Origin: Betaproteobacteria bacterium
Lineage (GTDB): Bacteria; Pseudomonadota; Gammaproteobacteria; Burkholderiales; Burkholderiaceae_C
Reading direction: 5' to 3'
Length of the DNA: 9,402 nt
Assembly (NCBI GenBank): GCA_005882155.1
Contig: VBCQ01000004.1
Span: 5,089 to 14,490, forward strand
A program made the translations under genes and the position numbers. Shown here in pieces: positions 1-6,341 of the stretch. Under the pieces are notes generated by a model. It made no database searches. It was not told the DNA's origin and saw only the letters and a list, made by a program, of their open reading frames with translations. Numbering within the stretch: position 1 is the first letter of the stretch; each line of letters starts with the position of its first letter.

Positions 1-112
1 CCAGCGCGTCGGCGATCTGGCGTTTTGCCGCAGCTCGCAGGCGAGCCACCGTCTCGCGCGACGGGGTGATCGAGTCAAGGCTGACGCCGACCAAGTTTTG
101 CAAGCTCATCAT
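1..112 (-). CDS. Probable HEPN-domain partner protein, N-terminal fragment (cut by window edge)
   Basis: This is a short reading frame on the minus strand that runs off the left edge; 37 codons are visible. It starts at an ATG at 112 (or the adjacent ATG at 109), inside the last codons of the upstream nucleotidyltransferase gene, giving a 38-base overlap. The visible protein begins MMSLQNLVGVSLDSITPS and continues with a helical, Arg/Ala-rich stretch (ETVARLRAAAKRQIADAL). From memory of the family, this opening (ITPSRET, then a helix) is typical of small HEPN-like proteins encoded directly after wHTH-nucleotidyltransferase genes. In MNT-HEPN pairs the HEPN protein is the toxin or RNase-like partner. 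The diagnostic RX4-6H motif would lie outside the window, so catalytic ability cannot be judged. There is only a weak ribosome site (GGAAA), so translation is probably coupled to the upstream gene. Confidence 0.6.
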   Translation of the reverse strand, partial: MMSLQNLVGVSLDSITPSRETVARLRAAAKRQIADAL

Positions 113-692
113 CGTTTCCGATCAGATGGATTTTCGGTTTGGCCAACACGTCCTTGACGAATGGGTCCTTGGACTTCAGCTTCGATCGCCATTCGGCGAC
201 CGTGAATACTTTTGGGTCGATCTCGCGGCCGAACGTCGTCTGCGCCGGGTACAGCAATTTCACTGCTTCACCGAAGCCGAGACTGCCGATAAGCAGCACG
301 TCCACGTCGCTGCCTGCTGTCTCGGTGCCACGCGCCACCGAGCCGAATACGAAGGCCGCGGCGATCGATGCGGCTACCGGCGCCAGCGCATCCGCCAGCA
401 CATCGGCCACACCGACGGTCTTGCGCAGGATGCTCGCAAGCTCTGGGTAGATGGCGTTGCTGCTGTTTGCCGCGTAGCGCACTTGATTGCCCACGCGCTC
501 GCGCTCCAGCAAGCCTGCGCCATGCAGTCTGACCAGCTCCTTGTTCAGCGTGCCGGGGGTCGTGCCGGTGAGACGGGCGATCTCGCGCACATGCAGCGCG
601 CGCTCGGGATGCAGCAGCAAGAGTGCGAGGACGCGCCGGCGATAGCTCGCCGGGAAAAGCAGTGCTGCAGGATTGGCGATCGTAGCTTGCAT
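75..692 (-). CDS. Winged-helix regulator fused to minimal nucleotidyltransferase (MNT, antitoxin-like)
   Basis: The product is a 205-residue soluble protein with two parts. Residues about 12-75 form an ArsR/MarR-like winged helix (HVREIARLTGTTPGTLNKEL as the recognition region, then a wing around RVGNQVRY). Residues about 100-200 form a DNA polymerase-beta-type minimal nucleotidyltransferase. The hallmark GSx10DxD is intact: G117-S118 in FVFGSVARG, then D129 and D131 in SDVD; D159 (EIDPKVF) is a possible third metal ligand. In MntA-HepT systems such MNT proteins neutralise a HEPN partner by adding AMP. The fused DNA-binding domain suggests autoregulation. I chose the ATG at 692 because the family normally opens near MQATIANPAALLFP; an in-frame ATG at 758 would add 22 residues and run back into ndh. 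No clear Shine-Dalgarno precedes 692. The gene lies 34 bases after ndh and overlaps the edge gene by 38 bases. Confidence 0.8.
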   Translation of the reverse strand: MQATIANPAALLFPASYRRRVLALLLLHPERALHVREIARLTGTTPGTLNKELVRLHGAGLLERERVGNQVRYAANSSNAIYPELASILRKTVGVADVLADALAPVAASIAAAFVFGSVARGTETAGSDVDVLLIGSLGFGEAVKLLYPAQTTFGREIDPKVFTVAEWRSKLKSKDPFVKDVLAKPKIHLIGNDDELAKLGRRQP

Positions 693-707
693 GGCTACGA
701 ATGTAGC
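681..707. promoter_or_regulatory. Candidate operator: three CGTAGC-type half-sites over the MNT regulator start
   Basis: Three copies of the same half-site sit around the start codon (690-692). They are CGTAGC at 681-686, GCTACG at 694-699 and GTAGC at 703-707. They form two overlapping inverted repeats: CGTAGC/GCTACG with a 7-base spacer, and GCTAC/GTAGC with a 4-base spacer (gaat). The region 700-720 is AT-rich against a GC-rich background and could hold the promoter. An operator for the winged-helix domain of the downstream product is the natural reading, but that is inference. The repeats also cover the position where a ribosome site would be expected. Confidence 0.5.
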
Positions 708-726
708 ATTAAAAGCAACGATTAGA

Positions 727-2055
727 TCAGACCCGAGGCTCCGCCACGACCCGCGCATTGCGCTCGTAGGTCCAGTAAGCCCAAGCCCAATCGATCATCA
801 CCGTCAGCCGGTTGCGAAAGCCGATCAGGAAATAGATGTGGGCGAAGAGCCAGAACAGCCAGGCGAAGAAGCCGGAGAAGCGAATTGCGCCGATCAGCGG
901 CACGCTCAAGTCGACGACTGCGGCCTTGCGTCCGACCGTGGCGAGGTTGCCGTAGTCGATGTAGCGGAACGGATTCGTCGCCTCGCCGCGCAGACGGCGC
1001 ATCAGGTTGGCCGCCGCGGTGCGGCCCATCTGCTTGGCCGCCGGACTGACGCCGGGCACCGGCGTCGGCTCGCCGGCACCGTAGCTCTTCGCTGCAGCGA
1101 GGTCGCCGATCACCGAGATTTCCGGATGGCCCGGCAGACTCAGGTCGGGCTCGACGACGACGCGGCCCGCGCGGTCGAGCGCCGCGCCCGCGCTCGCCGC
1201 AATCGCCTTGCCGAGCGGCGAGCCGGCGACGCCGGCGGCCCAGATCACGGTCTTGCTCGGCAGGCGATGCGTCGTCGACGTGTCGCCGTCGCGCGTCTCG
1301 TAGCTGACGCCATCGGCATCGATCGCGCTCACCTTGCAACCGGTGCAGACCTCGACGCCGAGCTTCTTCAGCTGCTCTCGCGCTTTGGCCGACAGCTTGG
1401 GCACGAAGCTGCCGAGCACGCGATCGGAGCCCTCGAGCAGCACGATGCGCGCATGCGTCGAATCGATGCGTCGGAACTCCATCGGCAAGGTGTGCAGCGC
1501 GATCTCGCTCATCGTGCCGGCCATCTCGACGCCGGTGGGTCCGGCGCCGATGACGACGAAGGTCATCCACGGTCCGCGTTGCGACGCGTCGGTGCAGCGC
1601 TCGGCACGCTCGAACGCGCCGATGACGCGCGCGCGGATCGCCAGCGCATCGGACAAGGTCTTCAGCCCCGGCGCATGCCGCGCCCAGTCGTCGTGGCCGA
1701 AGTAGCTGTGCGTCGCGCCGGCTGCGACGATCAGGTGGTCGTAGGCGAGCGCCTCGTGTCCGTCGAGCGTCACCTGATGCGCTGCTGCGTCGATCGCCGT
1801 CACTTCGGCCTGCAGGATCGTCAGGTTGCCGCGCTTCATCTCGCGCCGCAGCGTGTGGCGAATCGGCGCGCTGACGGCGGGCGCACTCAAGCCCGCGGTC
1901 GCGACCTGGTACAGCAGCGGCTGGAACAGGTGGTGGTTGGTGCGGTCGACAAGCGTGATCTCGATGTCGGCCTTCGACAGCGCGCGCACCGCTTCGAGCC
2001 CGCCGAAGCCGCAGCCGATCACCAGCACCTTGGGACGTGTCGTCGCTGCGCTCAT
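727..2055 (-). CDS. ndh: Type II NADH dehydrogenase (NDH-2), NADH:quinone oxidoreductase
   Basis: This is a single-subunit, non-proton-pumping respiratory enzyme that passes electrons from NADH through FAD to quinone on the cytoplasmic face of the inner membrane. The 442-residue length is normal. Visible landmarks are the FAD dinucleotide fold GCGFGG (14-19), the family signature DRTNHHLFQPLLYQVATAG (37-55), the NADH-binding fold VVIGAGPTGVEMAG (167-180), the second FAD contact SVIGD (314-318), and PAAKQMG (338-344) in the quinone-site region. The C-terminal stretch, about 393-430 (FFAWLFWLFAHIYFLIGF), is strongly hydrophobic and aromatic and fits the membrane-binding helices of the family. 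The ATG at 2055 has a GGAGAG ribosome site and overlaps the TGA of the upstream TAXI gene (ATGA), which indicates translational coupling. It could be transcribed on into the MNT regulator. Confidence 0.93.
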   Translation of the reverse strand: MSAATTRPKVLVIGCGFGGLEAVRALSKADIEITLVDRTNHHLFQPLLYQVATAGLSAPAVSAPIRHTLRREMKRGNLTILQAEVTAIDAAAHQVTLDGHEALAYDHLIVAAGATHSYFGHDDWARHAPGLKTLSDALAIRARVIGAFERAERCTDASQRGPWMTFVVIGAGPTGVEMAGTMSEIALHTLPMEFRRIDSTHARIVLLEGSDRVLGSFVPKLSAKAREQLKKLGVEVCTGCKVSAIDADGVSYETRDGDTSTTHRLPSKTVIWAAGVAGSPLGKAIAASAGAALDRAGRVVVEPDLSLPGHPEISVIGDLAAAKSYGAGEPTPVPGVSPAAKQMGRTAAANLMRRLRGEATNPFRYIDYGNLATVGRKAAVVDLSVPLIGAIRFSGFFAWLFWLFAHIYFLIGFRNRLTVMIDWAWAYWTYERNARVVAEPRV

Positions 2056-3422
2056 GTCTGGCTCTCCTGCGGCGTGGCCGACAGCAGTCGCCGCCGCACG
2101 AGGTTGATGTGGCTGCGCAGCGCATAAAGCTCATCGGCGTAGCTCAGCGGCACCGTGACGTTCTCGACCCGCGCTTCGATCGCGTCGAGCCGCTTCACCA
2201 GCTCCTCGGCGGGCCGCTCGCCATGCGCGTTCTCGACTTCACGCAGCTGAGCGTACCAGCGGAAAACGCGCGAGCGAATGCGGAACTGGTACAGCGGCGG
2301 AACGACGCGCGACAGCGGGATCAGGATCGCGATGATCGACACCAGCGCGACCCACATTCGATCGACCAGATTCGCGAACCAGAACGGCAGGTAGTGCTGC
2401 AACAGCGGCGGGCCGTTGCGGTAGAAGCGCTCGGCCTCTTTCGACAGCGGCCATTCGGTGTTCTTCGCGCTCGGGAACTCGCCCTTGCGCTGGAACCAGC
2501 CGGCCTCGCTGTGGATCGCCTGCGCAGCTTGCACGAATAGCTGAACCAATGCCGGATGGGTGCCGATCTTCGACGCCAGCGCGGCGGTCGGCGCGACGAG
2601 GTGCACGTCGGCCGGCGGCATGTCGCTTGCCAGGTCGACGACGCCGCGCGGCAGCGTCACCGGGCTCATGAACGGAAAGCGCCGCGAGTAGGCGTCGGCC
2701 TGCGCGAAGTTGAACAGCTTGATGCCCGGCGTTTGCAAGAGCATCTGCACCATCAGCGACTCGGGCGCCGACGCGAACACCAGCGCGTCGATCTCGCCGC
2801 CGAGCAGGCTCACCACTGCGGGCGTCTGCTCGAGCCGCAGCAGCGTGATGCTCGCGGCATCGATGCGGTTCGCTTCGAGCATCTTCCTCATCAGGTTCGG
2901 CGCGCCGCTGCCGCGCGCGCCGATGTTGACTTTCCAGCCGGCCAGTTGCGCCAGGCTCGTCAATGATTCGTTCTTCAGCAGCCGCTGCGCCGACTCCTCG
3001 CGATAGAACAGCCACACCGGCTCGTAGAACAGGCTGCCGAGCGACGTGAGCGCGTCGGCGTCGGCCTGGCTGCGCGCTTTTTCGCCGGCGCCACCCTGCA
3101 GGAACGCGAGGTCGACGCCCGAAGCCGGGTCGAGCAGCAGCCGCAGGTTCTCTGCTGCGCCTTGCGTCGCGCGCAACTCGACCGTGATGCCGCGCTGCTT
3201 CAACGCCGCGGCGTAGCGCTTGCCGAATTCCGAGTACGCGCCCTGGTCGGGGCCGGTCGCCAGCACGACCTTGGTCGGCGGCGTCGGGTCGAGCGCGAAA
3301 TACGCGATCACCAGCAGCAGCAGCGCGATGACGAGAAACGGTCCGGCGGTGACGAGAAGGTCGCGAGCGGACAGCAAGGTGTGGCGCAGGATTTTTGGCA
3401 TGGCAGTGAAGGCGGACGACAT
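2052..3422 (-). CDS. Membrane-anchored TAXI-family (TRAP-type) solute-binding protein
   Basis: The 456-residue protein has a hydrophobic N-terminal segment (about 25-43), a periplasmic-binding-like domain, a second membrane segment (about 355-375) and a cytoplasmic tail. The binding domain shows TAXI features: KVVLATGPDQGAYSEFGKRYA (51-71), a QGAAENLRLLLDP segment, DLAFLQGG (104-111), EPVWLFYR (134-141) and GARGSGA (168-174). The tail (about 380-450, with REVENAHGERPAEELVKRL and a basic LVRRRLL) is helical and charged. Classical TAXI proteins are secreted and feed DctQ/DctM-type transporters; none is encoded here, so a sensing or scaffolding role is possible but unproven. The ligand is unknown. 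The start may instead be the ATG at 3401 (MPKILRH); neither start has a convincing ribosome site. The stop overlaps the ndh start. Confidence 0.8.
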   Translation of the reverse strand: MSSAFTAMPKILRHTLLSARDLLVTAGPFLVIALLLLVIAYFALDPTPPTKVVLATGPDQGAYSEFGKRYAAALKQRGITVELRATQGAAENLRLLLDPASGVDLAFLQGGAGEKARSQADADALTSLGSLFYEPVWLFYREESAQRLLKNESLTSLAQLAGWKVNIGARGSGAPNLMRKMLEANRIDAASITLLRLEQTPAVVSLLGGEIDALVFASAPESLMVQMLLQTPGIKLFNFAQADAYSRRFPFMSPVTLPRGVVDLASDMPPADVHLVAPTAALASKIGTHPALVQLFVQAAQAIHSEAGWFQRKGEFPSAKNTEWPLSKEAERFYRNGPPLLQHYLPFWFANLVDRMWVALVSIIAILIPLSRVVPPLYQFRIRSRVFRWYAQLREVENAHGERPAEELVKRLDAIEARVENVTVPLSYADELYALRSHINLVRRRLLSATPQESQT

Positions 3423-3436
3423 CAGCGCGCACGATA

Positions 3437-3484
3437 ACCGGCCGCAGGCCTGCGGTGCGGTAAGCCATACCGGCCGCAGGCCGG
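3437..3484. repeat. Palindromes and 14-base direct repeat in the divergent spacer
   Basis: The 75-base gap between the divergent TAXI and response-regulator genes contains two exact copies of ACCGGCCGCAGGCC (3437-3450 and 3469-3482), with starts 32 bases apart, about three helical turns. The first copy extends into a perfect 14-base palindrome CCGCAGGCCTGCGG (3442-3455). The second forms CCGGCC-GCA-GGCCGG (3470-3484). This could be a regulatory site for the divergent pair, or a copy of a dispersed GC-rich intergenic repeat; the sequence alone does not decide. Confidence 0.6.
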
Positions 3485-3485
3485 C

Positions 3486-3491
3486 TATGCT
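3486..3491 (+). promoter_or_regulatory. Possible -10 box for a leaderless response-regulator transcript
   Basis: TATGCT lies six bases before the ATG at 3498. If it works as a -10 element, transcription would start at or next to the start codon. This agrees with the lack of any Shine-Dalgarno in GGCTATGCTTTTTCA. No good -35 hexamer is present about 17 bases upstream (around 3463-3468), so any activity would need an activator or another promoter. Confidence 0.3.
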
Positions 3492-3497
3492 TTTTCA

Positions 3498-4163
3498 ATG
3501 CGCCTGCTCCTAGTCGAAGACGATCGCATGATCGGCGACAGCCTGCGTGCCGCGCTGCGGCTCGAAGGCTACGCTGTCGATTGGGTGCGCGATGCCGCTG
3601 CCGCGCAAAGCACGCTCGCGAGCGAACGCTTCGACCTCGTGCTGCTCGACCTCGGCCTGCCGAAGGGTGATGGGCTCGAGGTGCTGCGTGCGCTGCGCTC
3701 GCGTCACGACGCGACGCCGGTGATCGTGCTGACGGCGCGCGACGGCGTCGGCGATCGCGTTGCCGGGCTCGATGCCGGGGCCGACGACTACCTCGTCAAG
3801 CCCTTCGAACTCGACGAGCTGAGCGCTCGCATGCGCGCCGTGCTGCGCCGGCACAGCGGACGCGCGCAGCCGCTGCTGACGCACGCCGGCGTCACGCTCG
3901 ACCCTGCCACGCGACAAGTCACCCGCGACGGCGTGCCGGTGCTGCTGTCGGCGCGCGAGTTCGCCGTGCTCGAGGCGCTGATGGCGCGCCCCGGCGCATT
4001 GCTGTCGCGCGCCCAGCTCGAAGACCGGCTTTACGGCTGGGGCGAAGAGATCGAGAGCAATGCGGTGTCGGTCTACATCCACCAGCTGCGTCGCAAGCTC
4101 GGCGCCGACTTCATCCGCAACGTGCGCGGCGTCGGCTACTTCGTCGGCGAAGCTTCGGCGTGA
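3498..4163 (+). CDS. OmpR/PhoB-family response regulator (QseB/PmrA-like)
   Basis: This 221-residue DNA-binding regulator is phosphorylated by the kinase encoded next to it. Residues 1 to about 115 are a receiver domain with acidic pocket D8-D9 (VEDD), phospho-acceptor D51 (LLDLGLPKGDG), T79 (VLTARD) and K101 (YLVKPF). Residues about 125-218 are an OmpR-type winged helix with the usual LSAREFAVLEAL start, the LEDRLYGW turn, the recognition helix around NAVSVYIHQLRRKLG, and the wing ending in RNVRGVGYF. QseB/PmrA-type proteins bind tandem direct repeats as head-to-tail dimers. Four such half-sites occur before degP at 6342-6380, making that gene a candidate target. The start ATG has no visible Shine-Dalgarno. 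The TGA overlaps the GTG of the kinase by four bases. Confidence 0.92.
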   Translation: MRLLLVEDDRMIGDSLRAALRLEGYAVDWVRDAAAAQSTLASERFDLVLLDLGLPKGDGLEVLRALRSRHDATPVIVLTARDGVGDRVAGLDAGADDYLVKPFELDELSARMRAVLRRHSGRAQPLLTHAGVTLDPATRQVTRDGVPVLLSAREFAVLEALMARPGALLSRAQLEDRLYGWGEEIESNAVSVYIHQLRRKLGADFIRNVRGVGYFVGEASA

Positions 4164-5476
4164 ATTCATTGCGCGTTCGCCTCTTGATTTCGCTGCTCGC
4201 GTTGCTCGCGCTGGCCGCGTCGGTGATGGGCGCGGTGACCTATCGCAGCGTGCTCGCGCAATCGGAAGCGCTGTTCGACTACCAGCTGCGTCAGATGGCG
4301 CTGTCGCTTCGCGACCAGGGCGAGATCGCGCCCGATCAGGCGCGCGCCTTTGCCGATGAGCAGCTCGACTTCGTCGTGCAGATCTGGACTGTCGACGGTC
4401 GCAGCATCTACGCGTCGCGCGAGCACAGCGAGCTGCCGGCGCGCGCGCTGCTCGGCCTCGCCGACGTGACGGTCGGCGACCAGACCTGGCGCACCTTCAG
4501 CGTCGCGACGCCGCAGCGCGTGATCCAGGTCGCGCAGCCGCTGCAGATCCGCCAGCGCCTCGCTGCGAACGCGGCGCTGCGCAGCGTCGCCCCGTTGCTG
4601 TTCATCGCGCCGGCGATGGCATTCGTCATCTGGTGGGTCGCAGCGCTGACGCTCAAGCCCTTGAGCCAGGTCGCCGCCGACGTGCGCCGCCGCGACGAGC
4701 AGTCGCTGACCCCGCTCGCGACCGAGGGCCTGCCCGAGGAAGTGGCGCCGCTGGTCAGCGCGCTCAACGCGCTGCTGCAGCGGCTGCATCGCTCGCTCGA
4801 CACGCAGCGTGCCTTCGTGTCCGACGCGGCGCACGAGTTGCGCTCGCCGCTGACGGCGCTGAAGCTGCAGCTGCAGATGCTCAAGCGGGCCGGCGACGAC
4901 GCGGCGCGCAACGCAGCGATCGAAGCCTTGACGAGTGGCATCGACCGCGCGGTGCGTCTCGTCGAGCAACTGCTGATGCTCGCGCGCAGCGAGCCCGGTG
5001 CGCCGCCCGCGGTGATGGCGCCGCTCGACCTGAGCGAGGTGGTGCGCCAAGCCGTGGCCGAGACGGTGCCGTATGCGCTCTCGCGCGGCACCGAGGTCGA
5101 GCTGTTCGCCGATGAGCCGGTGAGCGTCGACGGCGACAAGACCGCGCTCGCCGTGCTGGCGCGCAACCTGGTCGACAACGCGGTGCGCTATTCACCGGCG
5201 GCGTCTCGCGTCGAAGTTCGCGTGAGCTTGGAAGCCGGCGCGCCGACACTGCAGGTCGATGACGCCGGTCCCGGCATCCCGGCCGACGAGCGCGAGCGGG
5301 TGTTCGATCGCTTCTATCGGCGTGAGGCCCGCGACGCCGACGGCACCGGGCTCGGCCTCGCCATCGTTCGAAGTGTCGCCGCGCGCCATGGTGCGCAGGT
5401 GTCGCTTGGCGAGTCGCCGCTCGGCGGCTTGCGCGCGACGGTGCGATTCAAGGCCCAGCGCAGCAGCTCGACGTGA
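4160..5476 (+). CDS. Sensor histidine kinase (QseC-like), partner of the adjacent regulator
   Basis: This is a 438-residue inner-membrane kinase. It has a first transmembrane helix at about 7-27, a roughly 115-residue periplasmic sensor, a second transmembrane helix at about 144-164 (LLFIAPAMAFVIWWVAALTL), and a HAMP-like linker to about 215. The dimerisation/phosphoacceptor helix carries H225 in FVSDAAHELRSPLTAL. The ATPase domain has the N box RNLVDNAVRYSP (335-346), G1 DDAGPGI (367-373), F box DRFYR (383-387) and G2 GTGLGL (395-400), so all catalytic motifs are intact. The periplasmic part resembles the 2CSK_N sensor region of QseC/TctE-type kinases; its signal is unknown. It starts at a GTG overlapping the regulator stop (GTGA), the usual coupling in such operons. 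The C-terminus is rich in Ser/Thr and ends shortly after the ATPase fold. Confidence 0.92.
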   Translation: MNSLRVRLLISLLALLALAASVMGAVTYRSVLAQSEALFDYQLRQMALSLRDQGEIAPDQARAFADEQLDFVVQIWTVDGRSIYASREHSELPARALLGLADVTVGDQTWRTFSVATPQRVIQVAQPLQIRQRLAANAALRSVAPLLFIAPAMAFVIWWVAALTLKPLSQVAADVRRRDEQSLTPLATEGLPEEVAPLVSALNALLQRLHRSLDTQRAFVSDAAHELRSPLTALKLQLQMLKRAGDDAARNAAIEALTSGIDRAVRLVEQLLMLARSEPGAPPAVMAPLDLSEVVRQAVAETVPYALSRGTEVELFADEPVSVDGDKTALAVLARNLVDNAVRYSPAASRVEVRVSLEAGAPTLQVDDAGPGIPADERERVFDRFYRREARDADGTGLGLAIVRSVAARHGAQVSLGESPLGGLRATVRFKAQRSSST

Positions 5477-5502
5477 CGGCTGCGTGACGACGAAGCGTTG
5501 TC

Positions 5503-5524
5503 CGTCCCCCGATTCGGGGGGACG
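5503..5524. terminator. GC-rich hairpin after the kinase gene
   Basis: CGTCCCCC and GGGGGACG form a perfect 8-base stem around a 6-base loop (GATTCG), 26 bases after the kinase stop. An alternative register pairs CCCCCGA with TCGGGGG. No T-run follows, so it is not a textbook intrinsic terminator. It could end or attenuate the regulator-kinase transcript before the PEP-CTERM gene, or stabilise the mRNA 3' end. Confidence 0.45.
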
Positions 5525-5624
5525 CCAATCGCGCGCGATTCCTTTACTGTCGGGCCCACTCAGCGGGCGAACGCACCCGCGATCGAGTGCAGGTTCTTCA
5601 TCAATCACACCCTGGAGGAGTCGG

Positions 5625-6260
5625 ATGTTCAAACTCAAGCAGCTCGGCCTCGTTGCCGCTTTGGCCGTCGCGGCCTCGAGCGCGTCGGCCGTCAACGTCG
5701 CGTCGGGCAAGCTCTGGCATGTGCCGGAAGCGGTGACGTTCAATGCCATCCCGGCCAATGTGCCCGGCACCACGCCCGACGTCACCTTCGACGTCAACTC
5801 GCCGTTCAACTTCAGCGGCACCAGCGTGTCGGTGAATACCTGGCTCGCGAGCAGCGGCGCGTTCAACATCGTCGAAAACACCGGCGGCACGCTGGCTTCG
5901 CTGATGGACAACGGCGTCGTCGGAACGTTTCTTCAATTCACCGGCATGGTCACGGTCACCAACGGCATGACGTTCACCGTGACGCATGACGACGGCTTGA
6001 CGCTGATCATCGGCGGCATCGACCTCGGCTTCAATCCGGGTCCGACCGCGCCGGTGGTCAACACCGCGACCTACACCGGCCCGAGCGGCACCTTCGCGTT
6101 CGAGCTCGACTATGCGGAGTGCTGCGGCGGCCCGGCCGTGCTGCAGGTGGACTTGCCGTTGCAGGCCATTCCGGAGCCGAGCACCTATGCCCTCATGGGC
6201 CTTGGCCTCGCCGGCATGGGGCTCACGCTGCGTCGGCGTCGTCAGCGCGAGAACGTTTGA
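5625..6260 (+). CDS. PEP-CTERM sorting-domain protein with PA14-like body
   Basis: The product is a 211-residue exported protein. Residues 1-22 are a signal peptide (basic MFKLK, hydrophobic core, probable cleavage after SASA). The C-terminus has the complete exosortase tripartite signal: IPEPSTYALMGLG with PEP at 183-185, a short membrane helix at about 188-202, and the basic tail LRRRRQR. By family knowledge, such proteins are processed by an EpsH/XrtA-type exosortase and end up at the cell surface or in the exopolysaccharide matrix. The body is beta-rich; THDDGLTLIIGGIDLG (120-135) and FELDYAECCGGPAVLQVDL (159-177) resemble the PA14-fold segments HxDDGxxLxIDG and YYExGGGAxLxL, with an unusual Cys-Cys pair (166-167). 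The ATG at 5625 follows a strong GGAGGAG (5614-5620), which outweighs the longer frame open upstream into the kinase gene. The gene follows the kinase by 148 bases. Confidence 0.88.
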   Translation: MFKLKQLGLVAALAVAASSASAVNVASGKLWHVPEAVTFNAIPANVPGTTPDVTFDVNSPFNFSGTSVSVNTWLASSGAFNIVENTGGTLASLMDNGVVGTFLQFTGMVTVTNGMTFTVTHDDGLTLIIGGIDLGFNPGPTAPVVNTATYTGPSGTFAFELDYAECCGGPAVLQVDLPLQAIPEPSTYALMGLGLAGMGLTLRRRRQRENV

Positions 6261-6264
6261 CCTC

Positions 6265-6286
6265 GGCCGGTCTTCGACCGGCCTTT
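6265..6286 (+). terminator. Hairpin terminator 1 after the PEP-CTERM gene
   Basis: GGCCGGTC (6265-6272) pairs perfectly with GACCGGCC (6276-6283) across a TTC loop, followed by TTT. It begins four bases after the stop codon. The short T-tract makes it weaker than the second hairpin just downstream. Confidence 0.65.
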
Positions 6287-6292
6287 ACAAGA

Positions 6293-6322
6293 GGGCGGGC
6301 CGCGTGCCCGCCCTTTCTTTTT
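6293..6322 (+). terminator. Strong intrinsic terminator 2 after the PEP-CTERM gene
   Basis: GGGCGGGC (6293-6300) pairs perfectly with GCCCGCCC (6306-6313) around a CGCGT loop, followed by TTTCTTTTT. The stem can extend by A-T pairs on the outside. It isolates the PEP-CTERM transcript from degP and implies that degP has its own promoter. Confidence 0.85.
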
Positions 6323-6341
6323 GTTGCCGTCGCCGCGCCGG

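Noticed and set aside
693..758. Longer start for the MNT regulator at 758
   Set aside because: It would overlap the end of ndh and add 22 residues not expected for the family; the ATG at 692 gives the usual N-terminus.
673..2127. A 484-codon open frame on the plus strand opposite ndh
   Set aside because: It is Arg/Ala/Asp-rich without any recognisable motif, and lies antisense to ndh, which has intact FAD and NAD motifs. It is a high-GC shadow frame.
722..2134. A 470-codon minus-strand frame overlapping ndh in another phase
   Set aside because: Its composition is low-complexity Arg-rich, and the true ndh frame explains the same bases with conserved motifs and a ribosome site.
2239..3498. 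A 419-codon minus-strand frame over the TAXI gene
   Set aside because: It is Arg/Ala-rich, has no domain signs, and is out of phase with the TAXI frame, which has membrane segments and binding-domain motifs.
5259..5624. Upstream extension of the PEP-CTERM gene into the kinase gene (in-frame ATG at 5259)
   Set aside because: The frame is open, but the extension would bury the signal peptide and lies over the kinase ATPase domain. The ATG at 5625 has a GGAGGAG site and a proper signal sequence.
5477..5624. Sigma-54 promoter (GG-N10-GC) before the PEP-CTERM gene
   Set aside because: I looked for it because some PEP-CTERM genes use sigma-54, but found no convincing TGGCAC/TTGC pair with correct spacing.
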